From contig NZ_JAEVYN010000002.1 of assembly GCF_016807185.1 (NCBI RefSeq), forward strand, positions 372,001 through 436,000: a stretch of 64,000 nt of DNA. Direction: 5' to 3'. The DNA is from Leptolyngbya sp. Cla-17 (GTDB lineage Bacteria; Cyanobacteriota; Cyanobacteriia; Leptolyngbyales; Leptolyngbyaceae). Positions 45,088 through 52,858 of this stretch are shown one piece after another. Under the pieces are notes generated by a model. It made no database searches and was not told the origin of the DNA. It saw only the letters and a list, made by a program, of their open reading frames with translations. The position numbers were made by a program, and so were the translations under genes. Every line of letters starts with the position of its first letter. Position 1 is the first letter of the stretch.

Positions 45088-46116
45088 TTAAACACGAATA
45101 GCGACTTTTCCCACCACTTGCCTCTGTTCAAGGTGGCGGATAGCTTCGGGGACTTCGTTCAGGGTGTAGTGCTGGTCAATCAAGGGGGTGATCTTGCCTG
45201 CTACCATTAACTCCCTCAACGTAATGAGATCCTTTTGATTGGGTTTTACTACTACGCATTTCACCCTGCGGCGACTGATTCTCGAAATCCAAGATCCGAA
45301 AATCATGATCTGAAAAAGTCGAGCAGTAGATCCGCCGACGATGACGTAGGTTCCCTGGGTCGTCAATGATGGCAAATAGTCGAATACTGAACGGTAGGCT
45401 GCCGCATCCAGCATCAGGTCATAACGCTGCCCACTTTGGGTAATGTCTGCTTGAGTATAGTCAATAACATGGTCTGCGCCGAGCGATCGCACCCTATCCA
45501 TTTTTTTTGTACTACATACGGCGGTTACCTCAGCGCCAAACGCCTTGGCAATCTGCACGGCAAACGACCCCACCCCCCCGGACGCACCATTGATCAATAC
45601 CTTCTGCCCAGACTGAATCTGACCCATATCTCGGAGTCCCTGCAAAGCGGTAAGGGCTGCTCCAGGAACCGTTGCTGCCTGTTCGAAGGTCGTGGCGATC
45701 GGTTTCAGCACTAATGCCGCTTCGGTTGCACAAACGTACTCGGCAAACGCACCAAAACCACACTCCGACAAATCTCCAAAGACCTCATCACCAGGCTTAA
45801 ACTGCGTGACATTTTTACCAACGGCTTCAACCCGTCCGGCTACATCAAAGCCGAGGATCTTGATTTTCGGCTTGAGTAGCCCCCCAAACATGAGGCGGCT
45901 GAGAAATGGAGTTCCTCGCATGAGATGCCAATCGCCAGCATTGATAGACGTGGCATAAACCCGAACCAGTAAGCCATTGTCAAATACAACGGGCTTGTCA
46001 ATTTCCTCCAGCCTTAATACATCGGTTGAGCCGTATTCGGTCTGGACGATCGCTCTCATTGTGTCATTTTTGTTGCTATTTTCTTGAACAGCGGTGAGGG
46101 CATTCGATGTTTTCAT
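45088..46116 (-). CDS. Zinc-independent alcohol dehydrogenase / quinone reductase (MDR family)
   Basis: 342 residues of the medium-chain reductase family. GroES-like N-terminal fold (LLVRVYATSINAGDWHLMRG), GDEVFGDLSECGFGAFAEYV, and nucleotide motif VLINGASGGVGSFAVQIAKAFGAEVTAV typical of NADPH quinone reductases. C-terminal IRHLEQRQVVGKVAI. Zinc-binding cysteines are absent. It shares a divergent promoter with a TetR gene bearing two palindromic operators, so it is probably repressed until an electrophile or quinone-like inducer appears; the inducer is unknown. Start at 46116 has GGAGAG 6 bases ahead. Confidence 0.9.
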   Translation of the reverse strand: MKTSNALTAVQENSNKNDTMRAIVQTEYGSTDVLRLEEIDKPVVFDNGLLVRVYATSINAGDWHLMRGTPFLSRLMFGGLLKPKIKILGFDVAGRVEAVGKNVTQFKPGDEVFGDLSECGFGAFAEYVCATEAALVLKPIATTFEQAATVPGAALTALQGLRDMGQIQSGQKVLINGASGGVGSFAVQIAKAFGAEVTAVCSTKKMDRVRSLGADHVIDYTQADITQSGQRYDLMLDAAAYRSVFDYLPSLTTQGTYVIVGGSTARLFQIMIFGSWISRISRRRVKCVVVKPNQKDLITLRELMVAGKITPLIDQHYTLNEVPEAIRHLEQRQVVGKVAIRV

Positions 46117-46172
46117 GACCTTCTCTCCAATGGGGACATTAACTCAGGAATGAGCCAGTGTTTACCCTGTTG

Positions 46173-46205
46173 ACTTACACTGTAAGTTTAACTTACGCCG
46201 TAAGT
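46173..46205. promoter_or_regulatory. Twin palindromic TetR operators
   Basis: ACTTACACTGTAAGT (46173-46187) and ACTTACGCCGTAAGT (46191-46205) share ACTTAC-N3-GTAAGT, centres 18 bp apart, between divergent reductase and TetR genes. Placement and symmetry fit repressor sites for both. Confidence 0.85.
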
Positions 46206-46283
46206 TTGTCAAGATGAAAAGCAAACTAATCCCTCACGAATGACTTTCTTTGTACTTTAAGAATTGATAGCGAGATCGGTTAA

Positions 46284-46955
46284 ATGGCTAAGACGAGCAA
46301 TCCTGATACGTCTCCCCTAGCCCCGTTAAGTCGGGAACGGTTGCTGCAAGCGGCTCTCCACATAGCTGACGAGAGCGGTATTGAGTCGCTGTCCATGCGG
46401 AAGCTGGCTGAAGATCTGGGAGTCAAAGCAATGTCGCTTTATAACCACGTAGTCAATAAAGATGATGTGCTATGTGGTATTGTCGATATGGTGGTTAGCG
46501 AGATTGAGTTGCCTAGCCTTGAAACTGACTGGAAGATAGCAATGCGGCGGCGGGCGATCGCGGCTCACGAGGTGCTGTTGCGTCATCCCTGGGCGACGAT
46601 GGCGCTGATGTCACAGGTGAACATCGGTTCAGCAATGTTGCGCTACATCAATGCAACGTTGGGCTGTCTGCGCGAAGCAGGCTTTTCGGTTGAAATGGCA
46701 GATCATGCATGGAATGCGATCGACAGCCACATCTATGGGTTTACACTCCAAGAGATAAACTTTCCGATTGAGGCTACGGAATATTCCGTAGTAGTAGAGA
46801 ACTACCTTTCACAAATCCCCGCTGACCAATACCCTTACTTCAATCAACTCGCACGTCGCGTTATAGAGAGTGAATATGACGGTATTCATGACTTTGAGTT
46901 TGGTCTCGAATTGATTCTCGATGGTCTTGAGAGGTTTCGACACGGCACTACCTAA
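46284..46955 (+). CDS. TetR/AcrR family regulator
   Basis: 223 residues. N-terminal HTH: LSRERLLQAALHIADESGIESLSMRKLAEDLGVKAMSLYNHVVNKDDVL, then a TetR_C-type ligand domain. It is divergent from the reductase gene and almost certainly controls it and itself through the twin operators. Stop at 46955 is followed at once by a truncated Uma2 remnant, marking the edge of the reductase-TetR module. Confidence 0.9.
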   Translation: MAKTSNPDTSPLAPLSRERLLQAALHIADESGIESLSMRKLAEDLGVKAMSLYNHVVNKDDVLCGIVDMVVSEIELPSLETDWKIAMRRRAIAAHEVLLRHPWATMALMSQVNIGSAMLRYINATLGCLREAGFSVEMADHAWNAIDSHIYGFTLQEINFPIEATEYSVVVENYLSQIPADQYPYFNQLARRVIESEYDGIHDFEFGLELILDGLERFRHGTT

Positions 46956-46959
46956 CACT

Positions 46960-47036
46960 GTATTCACTAGCAAGTTCTGTTTCTGCCACCTAGAGAAACT
47001 CCGCCAATTCAATGTTTTAGATGATGCTTGTGCCAT
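46960..47036 (-). pseudogene. Truncated Uma2 5' fragment
   Basis: On the minus strand it encodes the first 26 or so codons of a Uma2 protein like the intact one at 47203-47763 (MAQASSKTL, then after a frame slip LAEFL, a stop, ETELASEY). Nucleotide identity is strong around TTTAGATG(A/G)TGCTTGT and GAGAAACTCCGCCA. Everything past codon 26 is missing; the break falls four bases from the TetR stop. Confidence 0.8.
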
Positions 47037-47039
47037 TTT

Positions 47040-47187
47040 GGGCTTGCCCCTAACACAAAAGATGAATTCAACATCCGCATAGCAACCCTCGCTGGACCTC
47101 ATTCCGCCTCAACCATGGGCAATGTTCCAGCCTTGAAGAGCCAGAATGGAAGAAGACTATCTCAAAATCCGCTCTGTCGCTCTTTGA
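47040..47187 (+). pseudogene. Degenerate copy of the arsA 3' end (copy B)
   Basis: Matches the last 45 or so codons of the ATPase gene at 43877. A 36-bp block (47138-47173) is identical to 45009-45044, and the end still reads ARMEEDYLKIRSVAL then TGA. The part further 5' aligns (DEFNIRI against DELNIRI) with a frame slip between. It lies directly between a broken and an intact Uma2 gene. Confidence 0.82.
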
Positions 47188-47202
47188 AGAATGATGAACT
47201 GT

Positions 47203-47763
47203 TTACCCTAACAACCAAGCAAACAAAGCCTTGGAAGTAAGCTGTAATTCTGCAAAGGATGGTGCAGGAAGAGACTCATCTGGCTGATCAAACACTTCCG
47301 TTTCTTGCTTGGGACGATAGACAAACACGGTTTTCTCGTCTGGATCAATTAGCCAACCCATTTGGGTTCCATGCTTCAGGCAATGAAGAATATTCTTCGT
47401 TACTTTCGTTTGGCTTTGAGCGGGAGACAAAATTTCAATTGTCCAATCTGGCGCAGCAGAAAATGTATTGGCAACTTCCCCATTTTCATCGCAAGGAATC
47501 CGGCTCCAAAGAAAAACTGCGATGTCGGGAACGATTGAGCGATCGCCAAAGGTGCAACGCAACTCTGGAAACGCACGAGCGACACGCTGAGGCTTTACGA
47601 CACCGTTAATAGCGGGTACAAGTTCCCCTTGAATGGCACTATGCTTCCCTTGGGGCATCGGTTTCTGGATAATTTGACCATCCACGTATTCACTGGCAGG
47701 TTTTGTTTCTGGCAGCTGGAGAAACTCCGCCAGTGTCAACGGTTTAGATGGTGCTTGTACCAT
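47203..47763 (-). CDS. Uma2 family PD-(D/E)XK protein
   Basis: 186 residues. Start MVQAPSKPLTLAEFLQLPETKPASEYVDGQ is typical; nuclease-like core SIVPDIAVFLWSRIPCDENG and APDWTIEILSPAQSQTKVTKNI contain the PD and E-x-x-like acidic residues of Uma2 proteins. They are very numerous in cyanobacteria and their role is unproved. Convergent with arsA copy B, whose stop is 15 bases from its own stop. Confidence 0.88.
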   Translation of the reverse strand: MVQAPSKPLTLAEFLQLPETKPASEYVDGQIIQKPMPQGKHSAIQGELVPAINGVVKPQRVARAFPELRCTFGDRSIVPDIAVFLWSRIPCDENGEVANTFSAAPDWTIEILSPAQSQTKVTKNILHCLKHGTQMGWLIDPDEKTVFVYRPKQETEVFDQPDESLPAPSFAELQLTSKALFAWLLG

Positions 47764-47869
47764 TTTGGGCTTCCCTCTAAAATCTGTCAGCTTAGATGCT
47801 GTCCCCTACTCTATCTAAAAGTTTAATAAGAAAATCATCGTAATTCAGCTTCTTAGAGCGTGTTTAAGG

Positions 47870-47915
47870 CTATCTCAAAATCCGTTTTGCTGCGGTTTGA
47901 GGAAAGTTGAAGAGA
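47870..47915 (+). pseudogene. Short copy of the arsA 3' end (copy C)
   Basis: A 32-bp match with one mismatch to 45028-45059, covering the last nine codons (YLKIRFAAV) and TGA, with similarity continuing about 15 bases into the 3' flank (GAAAG, ATCC). Nothing upstream of it aligns with arsA. It marks the junction between the Uma2 gene and the restriction-modification system. Confidence 0.78.
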
Positions 47916-48025
47916 TCCAGGCTTTAGTGAAGATGCTATCGGACTGAAAATATCTACAGCAGCCTGTAAATATATATCGAGCAATTCTATTGCTTACTAT
48001 CCTATTTTGGGATACCATCGCTTGC

Positions 48026-48943
48026 ATGATGACTCTTCCTAGATATTGCCAAAAGCCAAAAGCGCCGCCCATTAAATCTCAAGGGATCAAGACAAAACTA
48101 ACCCCCCTAATACTTGCCAGTGTTAAATGGGATGGCGAGGGTCGGTGGATCGAGCCATTCCTTGGTTCTGGTGCTGTTCTTTTCAATATTCAGCCGGATA
48201 AAGCACTGATATCAGATACAAATCGTCATGTCATCGAAGTCTATAAAATGATTCAGACTGGTGAAATGTCATCTGCCTCCCTCAGACAATATTTAGAAAG
48301 GGAAGGAGAACAGCTAGAGGCACGAGGCGAAGAACATTATTATGCAGTACGTGAGCGATTTAATCAGTTAGGTAGTCCGTTTGATTTTGTTTTTCTCAAT
48401 CGTGCCTCATTCAACGGTGTGATTAGATTTAATTCAAAAGGTAGATTTAATGTTCCCTTTTGCAAGAAAGTAAATCGGTTTCGACTGGCTTACATTACTA
48501 AAATATGTAACCAAGTTGCTTGGGTTGCAAAAATATTGCAGGACAAGGACTGGATTTTTCTTGTCCAAGATTGGAGAGAAACACTGGCTAGTGTCCTTCC
48601 TGAAGATTTTGTTTATCTAGATCCGCCTTACATTGGCAGACACACTGATTACTTCAACAGTTGGAGCGATACCGAAGCTGATGAATTAGCAGAAGCTATT
48701 AAAGAGCTTTCTTGTGGCTTTGCTTATTCTATGTGGAAGAAGAATAAATATCGTGAGAATGAGCATTTGATTAAGCATTTCTCTCATTATCCATGTGTTA
48801 TTTACCATCATTATTATCATGTTGGCTCAACTGAGAATCTCCGAAATGCAATGGAAGAGGCTCTAATTATAAGCCCTGACTTTCTAGCTCCTAATGAAAA
48901 AGTACATTCAGAGAAAGAATTGACACAGTTATCACTCTTGTGA
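48026..48943 (+). CDS. EcoRV-type DNA adenine methyltransferase (Dam/D12 class)
   Basis: Protects host DNA by N6-adenine methylation, inferred at GATATC. 305 residues from MMTLPRYCQKPKAPPIKSQG. It shares PPIKSQGIKTKL, the AdoMet motif EPFLGSGAVLFN, FLNRASFNGVIRFNSKGRFN, the catalytic DPPY in VYLDPPYIGRHTDYFNSW and the C-terminal YHVGSTENLRNAMEEALI with M.EcoRV as I recall it. Start at 48026 chosen by alignment from memory; TTG 47990 would add 12 residues. Convergent with the endonuclease, overlapping its 3' end by 12 bases. AT-rich relative to neighbours. Confidence 0.93.
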   Translation: MMTLPRYCQKPKAPPIKSQGIKTKLTPLILASVKWDGEGRWIEPFLGSGAVLFNIQPDKALISDTNRHVIEVYKMIQTGEMSSASLRQYLEREGEQLEARGEEHYYAVRERFNQLGSPFDFVFLNRASFNGVIRFNSKGRFNVPFCKKVNRFRLAYITKICNQVAWVAKILQDKDWIFLVQDWRETLASVLPEDFVYLDPPYIGRHTDYFNSWSDTEADELAEAIKELSCGFAYSMWKKNKYRENEHLIKHFSHYPCVIYHHYYHVGSTENLRNAMEEALIISPDFLAPNEKVHSEKELTQLSLL

Positions 48944-49681
48944 TTTCTTCCACTCGCGAAATTCACTAATTTCGCTGAACTTTTCTTTTCTTAAAGCAGC
49001 TGTTCGCTCATAGTTTCTCCAATATTCTAGGAATTCTTCCTCTGACTCAAAAGGAGTATTACCAGTTCTAAAGTCGTTTATTCTTCCATTGGTACTGCCT
49101 ATATTGGTTATATTTCCACTGCCTGCCCTGTCACTAGATATCTTCCACTTTTTTTGTACAAATACTTGTACATCTTCGTAAGGTAGTGCGATTACATCAA
49201 GTTGATCTGTAGTAAAAACTCCATGATCAGCCGCTTTTTTTCTTGCTAATCGCTTGTAAACATAGCCAATTATCCAATGTTCAGCATATTCATTAAATGG
49301 GAAAACAATATTCTTAGTTCCTGTGCCCCTAATAAAGCTAGTATAACCACCTAATGTGAAGCTAAAAGAGTCACTGTCGTTCTCGATATAGGTTGTTTTT
49401 ACATCAACAGCAATTTTTCTACTATCTTCTCTGTCATTCATTAAAGTGAAGTCTGGATAGTAATTCTGCACAGTTGCTTCAACTACTTCAAAACTATTTT
49501 CTTGAGCAATTTCAAGAATCATAGGTCTGGTAAAAACTTCAAAAACAGCACCTAAGACTTTTGTATCACTACCTAATGGATAGATGTTTCCTTCCGTTGA
49601 AATCAGGCCACAAATTTTGAAATCCCTACTTCGTTCAGCCAATTTCTTCTCAAAAACTGATTTGAAGTCAACCGTTACCAT
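48932..49681 (-). CDS. EcoRV-family type II restriction endonuclease
   Basis: 249 residues, closely resembling EcoRV (245). Shared segments: NIYPLGSDTKVLGAVFEVF, NYYPDFTL, KIAVDVKTTY, FTLGGYTSFIRG, HWIIGYVYKRLA and EEFLEYWRNYERTAALR. The catalytic set is E48, D77, D93 and K95, which keeps EcoRV's spacing (E45, D74, D90, K92) with a constant offset of 3. The DNA-recognition R-loop reads GSGNITN where EcoRV has GSGNTTN. Predicted to cut GATATC blunt as a homodimer. Its ATG overlaps the Xre gene by 14 bases, so the two are co-translated. Confidence 0.95.
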   Translation of the reverse strand: MVTVDFKSVFEKKLAERSRDFKICGLISTEGNIYPLGSDTKVLGAVFEVFTRPMILEIAQENSFEVVEATVQNYYPDFTLMNDREDSRKIAVDVKTTYIENDSDSFSFTLGGYTSFIRGTGTKNIVFPFNEYAEHWIIGYVYKRLARKKAADHGVFTTDQLDVIALPYEDVQVFVQKKWKISSDRAGSGNITNIGSTNGRINDFRTGNTPFESEEEFLEYWRNYERTAALRKEKFSEISEFREWKKSQE

Positions 49682-49907
49682 GCTCTTTCTTAATCTCTTG
49701 AATAATTAATTGAGGTGCAATACTCAAAGCATCACAGACTTCTAGAAACTCCACTACGTCTAGTCGCCTCTCTCCACTTTCGTATTTAGATACATACGAC
49801 TGAGGCTTGCCAAGATGCTGAGCTACCTCAGTTTGAGTTAGTCCCTGTGCTTGCCTAGCATCGATTAAAGCTTTCTGGAAAAGCTCATAACGTTGTCGCC
49901 TTTGCAT
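49668..49907 (-). CDS. Xre-family regulator of the restriction system
   Basis: 79 residues from MQRRQRYELFQKALI. HTH core GLTQTEVAQHLGKPQSYVSKYESGERRLDVVEFLEVCDAL is typical of Xre/C-protein regulators. It precedes and overlaps the endonuclease gene, the arrangement of controller proteins that delay nuclease expression until methylation is complete. The frame stays open to 50015, but the extra 36 residues are not HTH-like and would cross the direct repeats that look like its operator. Confidence 0.85.
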   Translation of the reverse strand: MQRRQRYELFQKALIDARQAQGLTQTEVAQHLGKPQSYVSKYESGERRLDVVEFLEVCDALSIAPQLIIQEIKKEHGNG

Positions 49908-49919
49908 ACGGAGATTATC

Positions 49920-49945
49920 TATCCCAAATTGGAATATCCCAAATT
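49920..49945. promoter_or_regulatory. Direct repeat operator ahead of the Xre gene
   Basis: TATCCCAAATT occurs at 49920-49930 and 49935-49945, 15 bp apart, starting 13 bases upstream of the Xre start codon. Position and repetition fit a controller-protein binding site. Confidence 0.6.
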
Positions 49946-50129
49946 CGGATAAGCTCTCATTACATTCCGAAGTTATGGAAGTGCCATGAGAAATTAAGAT
50001 GTCAACACCGCTCACCTAGGCTAAATATCCTAATATGAGCTAGATGTCGAAAGGTTGTTAGAAACAGGCAAGAGTTAAGAACGCTTCACTAACTGATATT
50101 TTTTAGTTGCTAGTATTCTCGGTTAGTAC

Positions 50130-51035
50130 TTAACTGCTGATTGTTAGTTTCAAAGATTCTAGGGTTTCTTGTAATTCCCGAACGTGTCCCCAGCCGACGA
50201 AGCCGCTGTAAAGGCAAGTTCCTTCGGAGCAGGCGACAAATACATGGTCAATGCCCCATGGGTTTTTCCAGGTGCGAAGGGTGGTGCCGTCCTCTAAGGT
50301 CAGGAAGAGGGAAGATTGGTTGAAGCCTCGGCGATGTCCGTCGGTCATGCCATCGATCGCTTGCAGTCTGCGAATTAACAGGATGGACAGATCGGGTTCC
50401 ATGGGCTGAGCAATACGATCTTTGGGCAAATCCCAAAACTGGCGAATGGCAGCGGCAACCGCAGGATGGTTCTTCAGTGCGGAGTGAGTAACCCTGGTAA
50501 TGCTGACGAATTCTGCGCCAAAAACTTTGGTGGCGGCGATCGGCACGGTGCCATCACTGCCATCATCGACATCTCCCGCAATCACCAACATAGGAATTTG
50601 GGCCGCGATCGCTTCTGCAAGGGGTCTGCGATTAGCACCCAGATCACGGGCAATTCCCAGCCCCAACTTCATCGGGTCAAGCGCCCTCGCCAAATCAGCA
50701 CCGCCCACAGGTGAGCCAACCAGCACAATCGATTCCACTCTTGACCACCATTCAGGATGGCGATCGAGTATTTCTAGCCAGATCAAGCCACCTAACGAGT
50801 GACCTACAATTCGCATTGGCAGATCGGGGGATTGCAATGTGGTGTTGATGACCAACTGTTCTACTGCCTGAATCAATGGCTCAATTCGCAACCAGGTTTT
50901 GATAAATCCCAGGCTGGGCGCAACAATCAGCGCTTCTGAAGTTGCCAGGGTTTGAGCCAGCGATCGCATCGCGCGGCAATCATCTGCCCAACCATGCTGT
51001 GCGTAAAGTACAAATTCTGGAGCAGTTACAGGCAT
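50130..51035 (-). CDS. Alpha/beta hydrolase
   Basis: 301 residues. Nucleophile elbow GHSLGGL, preceded by a beta strand (PMRIVGH), the acid in VIAGDVDDGSDGTVP, and a histidine in ITRVTHSALKNHP complete a likely triad. The last 90 residues (DGMTDGHRRGFNQSS to TLRTWKNPWGIDHVFVACSEG) are an extra domain not usual in the fold. Substrate unknown; lipase-like or peptidase-like roles possible. Confidence 0.78.
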   Translation of the reverse strand: MPVTAPEFVLYAQHGWADDCRAMRSLAQTLATSEALIVAPSLGFIKTWLRIEPLIQAVEQLVINTTLQSPDLPMRIVGHSLGGLIWLEILDRHPEWWSRVESIVLVGSPVGGADLARALDPMKLGLGIARDLGANRRPLAEAIAAQIPMLVIAGDVDDGSDGTVPIAATKVFGAEFVSITRVTHSALKNHPAVAAAIRQFWDLPKDRIAQPMEPDLSILLIRRLQAIDGMTDGHRRGFNQSSLFLTLEDGTTLRTWKNPWGIDHVFVACSEGTCLYSGFVGWGHVRELQETLESLKLTISS

Positions 51036-51250
51036 CGGTTTATTGAAGTATCACAAGTTTGATTGTGTCGGCGATCGCGCCCAACTATCAATTTACTGTA
51101 ACACTCGTTTAAATGGGCAGAAAATTCATTCGAAGTGCGAAGTACAAATGATGGCTGTTCGCTATCTTTAAAACGCTTTCACTAACATGCGCCTCCTTGA
51201 CTCCATTGCTTCATCTACTTATCTATCCATCACTCTTGAGCATCTATCGC

Positions 51251-51979
51251 TCAATTTAGCCGCTGGACTTCTTGATGGACGCTGATGCCAATTTGCAGCG
51301 CCTCATTCAAGAACTGTCCATATTCATCAGCTTGATGCTTCACTTCCAGGCTCCTCACTAGAGACAGATTCGTTTCAATGCTGGTGAGTAAATCTTGCTG
51401 GCGAGCGAGTAAACCCCGATTTTCTCGCAGGATTTTTTCAGTTGTCAACCCAGCAATTAGGCTATCTCGTGTGAGATGAATGGCTTCCAAAATCTCAGAT
51501 CGATTTTGCAAAGCGGAGTTCAGATTTCTTTCAATGTTGACCGTTTCTAGCCGATCTAAGACCGCGATCGCATTCAGCACATCTTCATATCGATCCACCT
51601 CATCAAGCAAGCGCATCAGACTTCGCAGATGTTTTCCTCGCCACTTCATATACATATTCCAGGCAAGCAGCAAAGCGATCGCAATGCTAGAAGCCACAAA
51701 CACAAATCTCAATATGCTGGAAACATCGGCAATGCCGTTCGCGCCGCCTGTCAAAAATAAACTTAGCGGCAACGTGAATATGACAATCAGTAGAAATACA
51801 ACAGCTTCTGTTAGACACAGTGCAATCAGTTTTTTGGGATTTTGCAAAGCAGAAATGCGATAGGTGCCGCCAAACACACCGCCGATAAAAATATCGCCCA
51901 CATCGCACCCGGTTAGCCGCTCCAATTCGCGATCGCTAATCTTCAAATCTGCTAAATCTGACCTCATCTCATTCCCCAT
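51251..51979 (-). CDS. Membrane protein with helical C-terminal domain, unknown
   Basis: 242 residues. An N-terminal soluble 50 residues, two membrane helices at about 52-75 (LIALCLTEAVVFLLIVIFTL) and 90-112 (FVFVASSIAIALLLAW), then a long cytoplasmic helical region with coiled-coil character (LLDEVDRYEDVLNAIAVLDRLETVN). No domain recognised. Start ATG 51979 or ATG 51967. It sits 32 bases after the next gene upstream and may be co-transcribed. Confidence 0.7.
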   Translation of the reverse strand: MGNEMRSDLADLKISDRELERLTGCDVGDIFIGGVFGGTYRISALQNPKKLIALCLTEAVVFLLIVIFTLPLSLFLTGGANGIADVSSILRFVFVASSIAIALLLAWNMYMKWRGKHLRSLMRLLDEVDRYEDVLNAIAVLDRLETVNIERNLNSALQNRSEILEAIHLTRDSLIAGLTTEKILRENRGLLARQQDLLTSIETNLSLVRSLEVKHQADEYGQFLNEALQIGISVHQEVQRLN

Positions 51980-52011
51980 AGCTCCTATTATCTCGCTCCT
52001 GACTTACAGCG

Positions 52012-52677
52012 TTAAGTCAACAAATTGAGCAGTGCAGTCCACACGCCGCTAAAGAAGCTGCCTTCCCGTGGGCGAAATAGCTCAAACTGACCAGGAGAGC
52101 CAAAGAACGGGCGTAGAGTCCAGCCAAGCTGAGTGCCAACAAAACCATATAAGCACAGCCAAAATCGGAGGATGCTAGTTCGCACTTTTGCTCCGTCACC
52201 GTCTGCGATCGGCTTCATTACTTGGTATAGGAAAGAAATTCCTAAAATTCCAGTTAAGGAGAAGATCACTACATTCATTAGCAAGAAGAAACTGTAATCA
52301 TTAACAGTGATTAAAAAGAATAAAGTGACTGGCGCAAAAGCACACAGTAACACTGCAATTACACACACAGCCGTTAACAAGTAAGTGAAGTGTTGAGCAA
52401 TGGTTTTCTTGGAACCAAACAGCGCATTAAAGATATAGAGAGTAGGCAAACAGACTAACAGCGTAATCAGATAAAGAGCAGGAAGCTTAATCGCAGAAGC
52501 CAACGCCTGAAGCGGGCTATGGAACATGCCAATGATGGCTCCATAAATCGCAAAAAAGCAAAAGCTAGAAATCATTAAGGCAGAGATTTTGCTCTTAAGT
52601 TTGACTCCCTCATGAATCTCTTCTAAAAAATCTTGGCGATCGCGTAGTAACGAAACAACGGTTGAGAAGTAATTCAT
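52012..52677 (-). CDS. Conserved multi-pass membrane protein, unknown
   Basis: 221 residues with about five membrane helices (KISALMISSFCFFAIYGAIIGMF onward). A soluble N-terminus starts MNYFSTVVSLLRDRQDFLEEIHEG. Similar cyanobacterial proteins exist, some carrying misleading actin-binding labels; overall shape is Yip1-like. First of a two-gene unit with the 51251-51979 protein. GAAGGAGAG lies before the ATG. Function unknown. Confidence 0.72.
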   Translation of the reverse strand: MNYFSTVVSLLRDRQDFLEEIHEGVKLKSKISALMISSFCFFAIYGAIIGMFHSPLQALASAIKLPALYLITLLVCLPTLYIFNALFGSKKTIAQHFTYLLTAVCVIAVLLCAFAPVTLFFLITVNDYSFFLLMNVVIFSLTGILGISFLYQVMKPIADGDGAKVRTSILRFWLCLYGFVGTQLGWTLRPFFGSPGQFELFRPREGSFFSGVWTALLNLLT

Positions 52678-52858
52678 TTGGACTCTCCTTCACAAAAATC
52701 AGTCAGTAGAGATGATGCTGTAACTGGCTTGCAGGTTTCAGAAAATACAGCCCAAATTTGAATCATTTCGGAAGTTCATACAAGCTTTACCGGAGAAATT
52801 TGGTATCTGCAATAAAAACTGCATGATATAAGGCTTTTATCCAAATAAAGTAGCTATT

